DNA of 64,000 nt, taken from the NCBI RefSeq assembly GCF_033170155.1, contig NZ_CP137079.1:3596001-3660000 (forward strand), in the 5' to 3' direction. The first letter of the stretch is position 1; each line of letters begins with the position of its first letter. The notes below the pieces were generated by a model. It was not told the DNA's origin and searched no databases. It saw only the letters and a program-made list of their open reading frames with translations. This document shows positions 51,020 to 58,591 of the stretch, piece by piece. The DNA comes from Raineyella sp. W15-4. GTDB taxonomy: Bacteria; Actinomycetota; Actinomycetes; Propionibacteriales; Propionibacteriaceae. The position numbers and the translations under genes are program-made.

Positions 51020-53127
51020 GCACCGCAGAGTCCTCCCGCGGGGCATCCACCCCCGCAACGTCCCCCGGGGCGACCACGGCCGCCCCGGAGCGCCCGAAGT
51101 TCGGGCCCCAGGGACGCGGCGGCGGCCCCGGCGGCGGGCCGGGCGGCCACATGATGGGCCGTCCCGCGGAGAAGGCGTCGAACTTCGGCCCCTCGCTGCG
51201 TCGGCTGCTCGGGCACCTGCGCCCCGAACGGGCCCTCATCGTCCTGGTCCTGGTGATGGCCGCGGCAGGCGTGGCCTTCAACGTCGTCGGCCCCAAGCTG
51301 ATCGGCCGGGCCACTGACATCATCTTCGCCGGCGTGATCGGCAAGTCGCTGCCGGCCACCATCACCCAGGCCGGACAGACCATCGCGGTGACCAAAGAGA
51401 TGATCATCGAGGCGCTGCGGTCGTACGCCCAGGGTGGTCCGGCGATGCCCGGCCTCAGCGGCGGCGCGGTCACCCCCACCACCGCCGGCCGGTTCGCCGA
51501 CATGCTGCAGGGGATGAACGTCGTCCCCGGGCAGGGCATCCAGTTCGGTGACCTGGCGGCCGTGCTGGGGCTGGCGCTGGGCCTGTACGTCCTGTCCGGC
51601 GTGCTGATGTGGGGACAGGCCTACCTCCTCAACGGCGTCGTCCAGCGCTCCGTCTATCGGCTCCGCGAGGAGGTCGCCGACAAGATCAACCGGCTGCCGC
51701 TGTCGTACTTCGACCGGCAGCCCCGCGGCGAACTGCTCAGCCGGGTCACCAACGACATCGACAACATCGCCCAGACCCTGCAACAGACCCTCTCCCAGCT
51801 GCTCAACGGGCTGCTGACGATCGTCGGCGTCGGCGTGATGATGTTCGTCGTCTCGCCGGTGCTGGGCGCGATCGCGATCGCCGCGATCCCGGTGTCGGTG
51901 GTGCTGGTCTCGATCATCGGCAAGCAGTCGCAGAAGCAGTTCGTGCTCAACTGGCGCTACACCGGTGAGCTCAACGGCCGGATCGAGGAGGCCTACACCG
52001 GTCACTCGCTGGTCAAGGTCTTCGGCCGCCGCCGCGAGGTGGAGGCAGCCTTCGGTGAGAGCAACGACCGGCTCTACGCGGCCGGCTTCCGGGCGCAGTT
52101 CATCTCCGGCATCATCATGCCGACGATGTTCTTCGTCGGGAACCTGTCCTACGTCCTGGTCGCCGTGGTCGGCGGCCTGCGGGTGGCCAGCGGGCAGATG
52201 CAGCTGGGCGACGTGCAGGCCTTCATCCAGTACAGCCGGATGTTCACCCAACCGATCACCCAGGTGGCCTCGATGGCCAACCTGCTGCAGTCCGGGGTGG
52301 CCTCGGCGGAGCGGGTCTTCGAGGTGCTCGACGCCGAGGAGGAGCCGGCGGACGCCGCCGGACACCTCAACCCCACCCGGGGGCGGGTCGAGTTCGAGTC
52401 GATCGACTTCTCCTACGATCCGGACAAGCCGCTGATCACCGACCTGTCGCTGGTCGCCGAACCCGGTCACACCATCGCGATCGTCGGGCCGACCGGGGCG
52501 GGCAAGACCACCCTGGTCAACCTGATCATGCGGTTCTACGAGCTGCAGGGCGGCCGGATCACCCTGGACGGGGTGGACATCACCTCCGTCCCGCGCCACG
52601 AGCTGCGGCAGAACATCGGCATGGTGCTCCAGGACACCTGGCTGTTCCACGGCACGATCCGCGACAACATCGCGTACGGCCGCCCCGGCGCGACCGAGGA
52701 GGAGATCCTCGCGGCGGCCCGGGCCACGTACGTCGACCGGTTCGTGCACTCGCTGCCGGGGGGCTACGACACGGTGATCGACGAGGAGGGCAGCAACATC
52801 TCCGCCGGTGAGAAGCAGCTGCTGACCATCGCCCGGGCCTTCCTCGCCGATCCGGCGTTGCTGATCCTCGACGAGGCCACCAGCTCGGTCGACACCCGCA
52901 CCGAGCTGCTGGTGCAGCGCGCGATGAACGCCTTGCGCAAGGACCGGACAAGCTTCGTCATCGCCCACCGGCTCAGCACGATCCGGGACGCGGACACCAT
53001 CCTGGTGATGGAACACGGCCGGATCGTCGAGCAGGGCAACCACCAGGAGCTGCTCGCCCGGGAAGGCGCCTACTACCGGCTCTACCGGTCGCAGTTCGAG
53101 GGGGCGATCGAGGCGGAGGTCGCCTGA
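51016..53127 (+). CDS. ABC exporter half-transporter, catalytically complete partner
   Basis: 703 residues. A Gly/Pro-rich cytoplasmic N-terminus (to about 55) precedes the membrane domain, which has a long insert between the first helices (about 95-180). The ATPase has 'GPTGAGKTT', 'ALLILDEATSSVD' with catalytic Glu and 'IAHRLSTI' with the switch His, but a non-canonical signature 'ISAGEKQ'. Site asymmetry is complementary to the upstream protein, so the two form a heterodimer. Coupled by ATGA. Confidence 0.94.
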   Translation: MSTAESSRGASTPATSPGATTAAPERPKFGPQGRGGGPGGGPGGHMMGRPAEKASNFGPSLRRLLGHLRPERALIVLVLVMAAAGVAFNVVGPKLIGRATDIIFAGVIGKSLPATITQAGQTIAVTKEMIIEALRSYAQGGPAMPGLSGGAVTPTTAGRFADMLQGMNVVPGQGIQFGDLAAVLGLALGLYVLSGVLMWGQAYLLNGVVQRSVYRLREEVADKINRLPLSYFDRQPRGELLSRVTNDIDNIAQTLQQTLSQLLNGLLTIVGVGVMMFVVSPVLGAIAIAAIPVSVVLVSIIGKQSQKQFVLNWRYTGELNGRIEEAYTGHSLVKVFGRRREVEAAFGESNDRLYAAGFRAQFISGIIMPTMFFVGNLSYVLVAVVGGLRVASGQMQLGDVQAFIQYSRMFTQPITQVASMANLLQSGVASAERVFEVLDAEEEPADAAGHLNPTRGRVEFESIDFSYDPDKPLITDLSLVAEPGHTIAIVGPTGAGKTTLVNLIMRFYELQGGRITLDGVDITSVPRHELRQNIGMVLQDTWLFHGTIRDNIAYGRPGATEEEILAAARATYVDRFVHSLPGGYDTVIDEEGSNISAGEKQLLTIARAFLADPALLILDEATSSVDTRTELLVQRAMNALRKDRTSFVIAHRLSTIRDADTILVMEHGRIVEQGNHQELLAREGAYYRLYRSQFEGAIEAEVA

Positions 53128-53271
53128 CAGCGGCCTGAGTACCGGCGCCCGACACCGGCACACCCACACAGCGCGCGGCACCGTCCCCTCGGCGCCCGGC
53201 AGCGGCCACGGCCCGGGACCACCCGCCCCACGGGAGGTCCCGGGCCGTGCCGTCGTCCGGTGCACCTCGAT

Positions 53272-53300
53272 TTGCACCTGGATACCCCCGGGGGCATTAT
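53272..53300 (+). promoter_or_regulatory. Promoter with CsoR/CstR-type operator in the spacer
   Basis: TTGCAC (53272-53277) and CATTAT (53295-53300) are separated by exactly 17 bp. The spacer holds ATACCCCC-GGGGGCAT (53282-53297; 7 of 8 positions symmetric), the C/G-tract palindrome typical of DUF156 repressors (CsoR, CstR, FrmR). A repressor bound here would block polymerase directly. The gene it serves starts at 53337. Confidence 0.7.
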
Positions 53301-53336
53301 GAGGGTGTTCCCACCCCTCCCCGAAGGAGAAACCCC

Positions 53337-53510
53337 ATGTGCCGTCCCGTCACCTGCTCGTCCTGCGGCAAGACCACCTGGGCCGGTTGCGGCCAGCACG
53401 TCGCGCAGGTCAAGGCATCCGTCCCGGCCGGCCAGTGGTGCACCTGTGACCGGAACGCGACCTCGGGCTCGTCGGCCTCCGGCTCGTTCCTGTCCTTCTT
53501 CCGCCGCTGA
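53337..53510 (+). CDS. Cysteine-rich mini-protein of unknown function
   Basis: 57 residues with Cys at 2, 7, 10, 18, 35 and 37: 'MCRPVTCSSCGKTTWAGCGQ' and 'GQWCTCDRN', then a Ser/Gly tail. The CxxC plus further Cys suggest a metal site or a thiol/persulfide carrier. AAGGAGA lies 7 nt before the ATG. It is 20 bp upstream of the CoA-disulfide reductase/rhodanese gene and shares its promoter with the CstR-type operator. Similar short proteins beginning 'MCRPVTC' are annotated only as hypothetical, to my knowledge. Confidence 0.8.
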   Translation: MCRPVTCSSCGKTTWAGCGQHVAQVKASVPAGQWCTCDRNATSGSSASGSFLSFFRR

Positions 53511-53530
53511 GCACGGAGCGCACCGCAGCC

Positions 53531-55219
53531 ATGACCGATCACTCCCGTAAGGTCGTCATCGTCGGCGGCGTCGCCGGCGGCATGTCCGCCGCGACTCGGC
53601 TGCGCCGGCTCGACGAGACGTGCGAGATCATCGTCTTCGAGCGCAGCTGGTACGTCTCGTTCGCCAACTGCGGTCTCCCTTACCACGTGGGCGGCGTGAT
53701 CGAGGACCGTCAGGCGCTGCTGCTGCAGACGCCCCAGTCCCTCGGCCGCCGCTTCGGCATCGACGTCCGCGTCGGCCACGAGGTCGTCTCGATCGACCGG
53801 GCCGCGAAGCGGGTGACGGTGCGCAATCTCACCACCGACCGGGTCACCACCGAGTCGTACGACACCCTGGTGCTCTCCCCCGGCGCGTCCCCGTTCGTCC
53901 CGGACATCCCGGGCAAGGAACGGGCGCTCACCCTGCGCAACATCGCCGACGTCGACGCAATGGTCGAGGCAGTGGCCCGCAAGCCTCACACCGCCGTGGT
54001 GATCGGCGGCGGCTTCATCGGCGTCGAGCTTGCCGAGAACCTGCAGCGGCGCGGCATCGACGTGACGATCGTCGAGCTGGCCGACCAGCTGCTCCCCCCG
54101 CTGGACCCCGAGATGGCCGCGTACGTCGCCCAGGAGCTGGTCGACAACGGCATCGACGTGCTGACCGGGGCCCAGGCGACCGCGATCGGCGAGCGGACCG
54201 TCACGCTGGGCTCCGGCGCGGAGATCCCGGCCGACCTGGTGGTGATGTCGATCGGCGTCCGGCCGGACTCGCACCTGGCGAAGGAGGCCGGCCTGGCGGT
54301 CAACCCGCGCGGCGGCATCGTCGTCGACGAGCACCAACGCAGCTCCGACCCGGACATCTTCGCCGTCGGCGACGCCGCCGAGAAGCGCGACGCGCTGACC
54401 GGTGACGCCACCATGGTGCCGCTGGCGCAGACCGCGAACCGGCACGGCCGGCTGGTCGCCGACGTGATCGCCGGCCGTGGGACCGCCGCGAAGCCGGTGC
54501 TCGGCACCGCCATCGTCGGCGTCTTCGGCCTGATGGCCGCCTCGGTCGGCTGGAACGAGAAGCGGCTGCGGGCCGCCGGCCGGGCCTATCGGGCCATCCA
54601 CGCCCACCCGGGCTCGCATGCCGGCTACTACCCGGGTGCAGAGACCCTGCACCTGAAGCTGCTGGTCGACGCGGACACCGACGAGATCCTCGGCGCCCAG
54701 GCGATCGGTCGGGACGGTGCGGACAAGCGGATCGACGTCATCGCCACGGCGATGCGCGGCGGTCTCAAGGGTGCCGAGCTGGCCGACCTGGAGCTGGCGT
54801 ACGCCCCGCAGTTCGGGTCCGCCAAGGATCCGATCAACATGCTCGGGTTCATCGACGACAACGTGGTGACCGGCCAGTCCGAGCTGATCCAGTGGCACGA
54901 GGTGGCGGCAGCCCAGCAGGCCGGTACCCCGCTGCTCGACGTCCGGACGCCGGACGAGTTCCGCCGCGGCCACATCCCGGGCTCGATCAACCTCCCGGTC
55001 GACGAACTGCGCGACCGGCTCGACGAGGTGCCGGCCGGAGACCTGGTGATCACCTGCCAGGTGGGCCTGCGCGGTCACGTGGCCGAGCGGATCCTGCGCC
55101 AGGCCGGCCACCGGGTCCGGAACCTCACCGGCGGCTACCAGACCTGGTCCACCGCGACCAGGCCGATCGCCCGGCCGGCCCGGAGCGAGACGCCCGCCGA
55201 GGTCGAGGCGGCTCGCTGA
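53531..55219 (+). CDS. CoA-disulfide reductase / rhodanese fusion (sulfur-reductase type)
   Basis: 562 residues. 'VIVGGVAGGMSAATRLRRLD' binds FAD; 'SFANCGLPYH' contains Cys47, the single redox cysteine of CoADR/Npsr enzymes; 'VIGGGFIGVELAENL' binds NAD(P)H; and a C-terminal rhodanese domain (about 455-545) has Cys in 'ITCQVGLRGH'. Such fusions reduce CoA-persulfide, polysulfide or CoA disulfide, the rhodanese domain handling the sulfane sulfur. With the CstR-type operator upstream, a role in persulfide detoxification is well supported by context. The rhodanese loop carries Q-V-G-L-R rather than the common R-x-G-x-R. Confidence 0.9.
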   Translation: MTDHSRKVVIVGGVAGGMSAATRLRRLDETCEIIVFERSWYVSFANCGLPYHVGGVIEDRQALLLQTPQSLGRRFGIDVRVGHEVVSIDRAAKRVTVRNLTTDRVTTESYDTLVLSPGASPFVPDIPGKERALTLRNIADVDAMVEAVARKPHTAVVIGGGFIGVELAENLQRRGIDVTIVELADQLLPPLDPEMAAYVAQELVDNGIDVLTGAQATAIGERTVTLGSGAEIPADLVVMSIGVRPDSHLAKEAGLAVNPRGGIVVDEHQRSSDPDIFAVGDAAEKRDALTGDATMVPLAQTANRHGRLVADVIAGRGTAAKPVLGTAIVGVFGLMAASVGWNEKRLRAAGRAYRAIHAHPGSHAGYYPGAETLHLKLLVDADTDEILGAQAIGRDGADKRIDVIATAMRGGLKGAELADLELAYAPQFGSAKDPINMLGFIDDNVVTGQSELIQWHEVAAAQQAGTPLLDVRTPDEFRRGHIPGSINLPVDELRDRLDEVPAGDLVITCQVGLRGHVAERILRQAGHRVRNLTGGYQTWSTATRPIARPARSETPAEVEAAR

Positions 55220-55227
55220 CCGATCCG

Positions 55228-55274
55228 GGTGGGGCACCGCACCCGAACCCGCTGCCCAGCGGCGGTGCCCCACC
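55228..55274. terminator. Bidirectional terminator between CoADR-rhodanese and gntP
   Basis: GGTGGGGCACCG (55228-55239) pairs perfectly with CGGTGCCCCACC (55263-55274), 12 bp with a 23-nt loop, in the gap between convergent genes. Confidence 0.65.
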
Positions 55275-55301
55275 TCCTCCGGACGACGGTGACCTCATGG
55301 G

Positions 55302-56630
55302 TCAGACGACGAGGCTGAGCAACATCACTGCGATGATGCCGATGACGGACAGCACGGTCTCCATCAACGACCAGGTCTTGAAGGTCTCCCCGACCGTCAT
55401 GCCGAAGTACTCCTTCACCATCCAGAAGCCGGCGTCGTTGACGTGGCTGAGGAAGACCGAGCCGGCGCCGATGGCCAGCACCATCAGGGCGGTGTGGGTC
55501 GGCGAGAGGCCGGCGGCGAGTGGGGCGACGATGCCGGACGCGGTGATGGTGGCCACCGTGGCCGAGCCGGTCGCCAGCCGGATCACCACCGCCACCAGCC
55601 AGCCCGCCAGCAGCGGCGGGAGCGCCGCGGCGAGCAGGCCCTTGGCCAGCATGTCGGCGATATGGGAGTCGACCAGGGTCTGCTTGAAGCCGCCGCCGGC
55701 GGCGACGATCAGCAGGATGCCGGCGATCGGGCCGAAGGAGGAGCCGACGATCTTGTCGACCTCCTTGCGGGACTTCTTCAACCCGTAGCCGAAGACGAAC
55801 ATCGCGACGACGGTGGTGATGGTCAGGGCGATCAGCGGGGTGCCGACGAAGCCGAGGAAGGCACCCACCGGGTTCTTGGTGCCGAAGGTCATCTCCGCGA
55901 CGGTCGCGGCCAGCATCAGGACGACGGGGAGCAGGACGACGGTCAGCGAGGCGCCGAAGCCGGGACGCCTGGCACCCTCGGCGGGGCTGTGTCCGAGGAA
56001 GTCCTCGCGGACCTGGTGCGGCACCCAGCGGGCCATCATCCGGCCGAGCACCGGGCCGGAGATGATCACACAGGGGATGGCGACGATCAGGCCGAAGGCG
56101 AGGGTGAGGCCGAGGTTGGCCTTCAGCGCCGAGATCGCGATCAGCGGGCCCGGGTGCGGCGGGATCAGCCCGTGCAGGGCGGACAGCCCGGCCAGGGCCG
56201 GGATGCCGAAGAGGACCACCGGCACCTTCGCCCGCCGGGCGGCGAACATCACCACGGGGATCAGGATCACCACGCCGACCTCGAAGAACAGCGGGATGCC
56301 CACGATGAAGGCGATCAGCGCCATCGCCCAGGGCAGGCGCTGGACCGGGGTCTTGCTGAGGATGGTGTCGACGATGACGTCGGCACCGCCGGAGGACACC
56401 AGCAGGGTGCCGATGATCGAGCCCAGCACGATCAGCAGGCCGACACTGGAGATGGTCGAGCCGAGACCGGTGGTGAAGCTGTTGAAGAGCTTGTCCAACG
56501 GGACGCCGGCGGCGAGGGCCATCACCGCGGAGCCGGCCATCAGGGACAGGAACGGGTGGATCTTGAGCCAGACGATCAGCAGGACGATCGTGGCGATGCC
56601 GGCGAGCGCGGCGAGGACGAGGCCGGTCAT
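55302..56630 (-). CDS. gntP: Gluconate:H+ symporter, GntP family
   Basis: 442 residues, the GntP length, with about twelve membrane segments. 'LIPPHPGPLIAISALKAN' and 'FLSHVNDAGFWMVKEYF' are diagnostic. ATG 56630 overlaps the gntK stop by 4 bp (ATGA), which fixes the start against GTG 56639. It imports gluconate for the kinase encoded upstream. Confidence 0.94.
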   Translation of the reverse strand: MTGLVLAALAGIATIVLLIVWLKIHPFLSLMAGSAVMALAAGVPLDKLFNSFTTGLGSTISSVGLLIVLGSIIGTLLVSSGGADVIVDTILSKTPVQRLPWAMALIAFIVGIPLFFEVGVVILIPVVMFAARRAKVPVVLFGIPALAGLSALHGLIPPHPGPLIAISALKANLGLTLAFGLIVAIPCVIISGPVLGRMMARWVPHQVREDFLGHSPAEGARRPGFGASLTVVLLPVVLMLAATVAEMTFGTKNPVGAFLGFVGTPLIALTITTVVAMFVFGYGLKKSRKEVDKIVGSSFGPIAGILLIVAAGGGFKQTLVDSHIADMLAKGLLAAALPPLLAGWLVAVVIRLATGSATVATITASGIVAPLAAGLSPTHTALMVLAIGAGSVFLSHVNDAGFWMVKEYFGMTVGETFKTWSLMETVLSVIGIIAVMLLSLVV

Positions 56631-57160
56631 TCCGCGCACTCCTTGACGCGGCGGCTCTCGGAGGCGAGGGCACCGACGATGCAGTCGAGCATCTGCTCGA
56701 CCTCCTGCTCGATGTCGATGACGACACCGTCCTCATCGGGCTCGAGCGGCTCCAGCGTCGTGAGCTGGGAGGGCAGCAGCGATGCCGGCATGAAGTGGTC
56801 CGTACGGGCGGTCAGCCGGGCCGCCAGCACCTCCACTGAACCGATCAGGTGGACGAACACGGTCCGCCCCGGCGCGGTCCGCAGCCGGCCGCGGTAGACC
56901 CGGCGCAGGGCGGAACAGGTGACCAGGGTGGAGCGGCCGGCCCGGTCCTCGTCGGCGGTCCACGCGGCGATCCTGTCCAGCCACGGCCTCCGGTCCTCGT
57001 CGGTGAGCGGATGGCCCGCGGTCATCTTGGCGATGTTCTCGGCCGAGTGGAAGTCGTCCCCCTCGGCCACCGGCCAGCCGAGGCGGTCGGCCAGTCCGTG
57101 GGCGATGGTCGACTTGCCGCTGCCGGCCACGCCCATCACCACCACATGAGTTTCAGTCAT
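56627..57160 (-). CDS. gntK: Gluconokinase, GntK family
   Basis: 177 residues. 'VMGVAGSGKSTIAHGLADRL' (P-loop), 'EGDDFHSAENIAKM', 'TCSALRRVYRGRLR' and 'HFMPASLLPSQLTTLEPL' are the standard GntK motifs. It makes 6-phosphogluconate. ATG 57160 follows AAAGGGTCAAGG. First gene of gntK-gntP; a FadR-type regulator is divergently encoded. Confidence 0.95.
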   Translation of the reverse strand: MTETHVVVMGVAGSGKSTIAHGLADRLGWPVAEGDDFHSAENIAKMTAGHPLTDEDRRPWLDRIAAWTADEDRAGRSTLVTCSALRRVYRGRLRTAPGRTVFVHLIGSVEVLAARLTARTDHFMPASLLPSQLTTLEPLEPDEDGVVIDIEQEVEQMLDCIVGALASESRRVKECAE

Positions 57161-57193
57161 CCTTGACCCTTTCCAAAGAAGCATCTTTGCCCC

Positions 57194-57233
57194 ATTTGAG
57201 ACGATCTTACATCTTTTAGAGAGTCTCTCAAAT
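57194..57233. promoter_or_regulatory. Operator region of the gluconate genes
   Basis: ATTTGAGA (57194-57201) and TCTCAAAT (57226-57233) form a perfect inverted repeat 24 nt apart, and AGAGA-G-TCTCT (57218-57228) is a second palindrome overlapping the right arm. The AT-rich patch lies between divergent gntK and the FadR/GntR gene, the expected place for regulator binding. Confidence 0.6.
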
Positions 57234-57365
57234 CATTTTGTGATGCAAGGAGTGGCACTGAAGAGGCTTCAGAGCGCGACGCAGCTAAGCTCGTTCACAG
57301 GCCCCGACAGAGGGCCCGAGGGACGACCCGACAGTGGCCGACGAAGGACCCGAGGGAGGCGAGCA

Positions 57366-58070
57366 ATGATGACGAGCTCCGAGCGCCCGTTGATGCACCT
57401 CGGCGTGGCCCGCGAGCTCGGCACCGAGATCATCGAGGGCCGGTGGCCCGTCGACGAGGCCCGCACCCTGGAGGAGGTCCAGGAGCGGTTCGGCGTCTCC
57501 CGCACCGTGGCCCGGGAGGCCTCCCGGCTGCTGGAGTCGATGGGGCTGGCCGGCACCGTACGCCGCCGCGGCATCGTCGCGCTGGCCGCCTCGGAATGGC
57601 ACGTCCTCGACACCACCCTGATCGACTGGCGGCTGCACTCCACCCGCCGGCGCGAGCAGTTGACCTCACTGACCCAGCTGCGGATGGCCGTCGAACCCGC
57701 CGCCGTCCAGGCGATGGCGCGGTGTGCCTCGATCCACGTCCGGGCCCGGCTGCTCCCGCTGGCCGCGGAACTGCGGCGGACCGGTGAGGGAGGCCTGGGC
57801 CAGGAGTTCCTGCAGCTCGACATCGAGTTCCATCGGCTGATCCTCACCAACAGTGGCAACGAACTGTTCGCCGCACTGAGCGACCAGATCGCGTCGGTCC
57901 TCGCCGGGCGCACCGAGATCGGCCTGATGCCGCCGAAGCCCAAGCCGGAGGCCCTCGACGCGCACGAGGCGGTGGCCGAGGCAGTCTTCCGCGGCGACGG
58001 GAAGGCTGCCCGCGCGGCGATGCAGGTGATCCTCGACGAGGTCGACCAGGCACTGGACGAGGTGGGCTGA
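57366..58070 (+). CDS. GntR-family regulator, FadR (FCD) subgroup
   Basis: 234 residues. The winged helix has 'RTLEEVQERFGVSRTVAREA' and 'RLLESMGL'; the C-terminal FCD domain has conserved Asp/His positions ('DIEFHRLIL', 'AHEAVAEAVFRGD') that bind a metal and the ligand. Divergent from gntK with palindromes between, so it probably responds to gluconate or 6-phosphogluconate. GGGAGG precedes the ATG; ATG 57369 is a close alternative. Confidence 0.92.
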   Translation: MMTSSERPLMHLGVARELGTEIIEGRWPVDEARTLEEVQERFGVSRTVAREASRLLESMGLAGTVRRRGIVALAASEWHVLDTTLIDWRLHSTRRREQLTSLTQLRMAVEPAAVQAMARCASIHVRARLLPLAAELRRTGEGGLGQEFLQLDIEFHRLILTNSGNELFAALSDQIASVLAGRTEIGLMPPKPKPEALDAHEAVAEAVFRGDGKAARAAMQVILDEVDQALDEVG

Positions 58071-58089
58071 GCCCGCGACCTCAAGCCAA

Positions 58090-58111
58090 CCCGGTCACCC
58101 GTCGGACCGGG
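58090..58111. terminator. Hairpin between convergent FadR-type and CstR-like genes
   Basis: CCCGGTC (58090-58096) and GACCGGG (58105-58111) form a perfect 7-bp stem with an 8-nt loop. Confidence 0.5.
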
Positions 58112-58134
58112 CCGACGTCAGACCAGCCCAGCCC

Positions 58135-58389
58135 TCAGGCGAGGGACAGGAAGAGCTTCTCCATCTTGGAGGTGTCCAGGCCCTCGTCGGTCAGCACGCA
58201 CTGCCGCATGCCGGCAGCCACGACGGCGAACCCGGCGCGATCCAGCGCCTTCGCCACCGCGGCGATCTGGGTGACGACCTCCTCGCAGTCGCGGCCCTCC
58301 TCCAGCATGTCGATGATGCCGGTGAGCTGACCCCGGGCCCGCTTCAACCGATTGACGACCGGGCGCAGGTCCTCGCCGGGCAACTCCAT
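58135..58389 (-). CDS. CsoR/CstR-family (DUF156) repressor, CstR-like
   Basis: 84 residues, all-helical. Two cysteines, Cys35 and Cys64, align with the conserved Cys pair of the family ('RDCEEVVTQ', 'MRQCVLTD'). The position four residues before the second Cys, His in copper-sensing CsoR, is Gly60 here, so a Cu(I) site is unlikely. A Cys pair without the His is the pattern of persulfide-sensing CstR. GGAGGGG lies upstream of ATG 58389. Operators at 58427 (own promoter) and 53282 (Cys-rich protein and CoADR-rhodanese) fit a small persulfide regulon. Formaldehyde- or metal-sensing relatives remain possible. Confidence 0.87.
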   Translation of the reverse strand: MELPGEDLRPVVNRLKRARGQLTGIIDMLEEGRDCEEVVTQIAAVAKALDRAGFAVVAAGMRQCVLTDEGLDTSKMEKLFLSLA

Positions 58390-58426
58390 GGCACCCCTCC
58401 TTCTCGTGCTGCTCTGGATCCGGATG

Positions 58427-58443
58427 ATACCCCCACGGGGATA
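58427..58443 (-). promoter_or_regulatory. CsoR/CstR-type operator of the repressor gene
   Basis: On the minus strand TATCCCCGTGGGGGTAT, a C-tract/G-tract palindrome like that at 53282. It falls between TGTCGT and TATCAT, which are 17 bp apart, the same operator-in-spacer layout. The ATG is about 38 bp downstream. Confidence 0.6.
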
Positions 58444-58591
58444 GCGACGACAGAGGCACCCCCGTACACGGCACCGCGACATGCGGCAAGGCGGGTGCGG
58501 CTACCTTCCGGCACGCTGCCGAGTCGCATACCATCGAACAATAATCGTTCAGTTGTTTGAATTGTCTGAGGCGGGTCGTACGGTTGATGGC

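Noticed and set aside
58481-58591. Upstream extension of the second DUF222/HNH gene
   Set aside because: It crosses an AT-rich promoter-like stretch and adds residues not typical of the family N-terminus.
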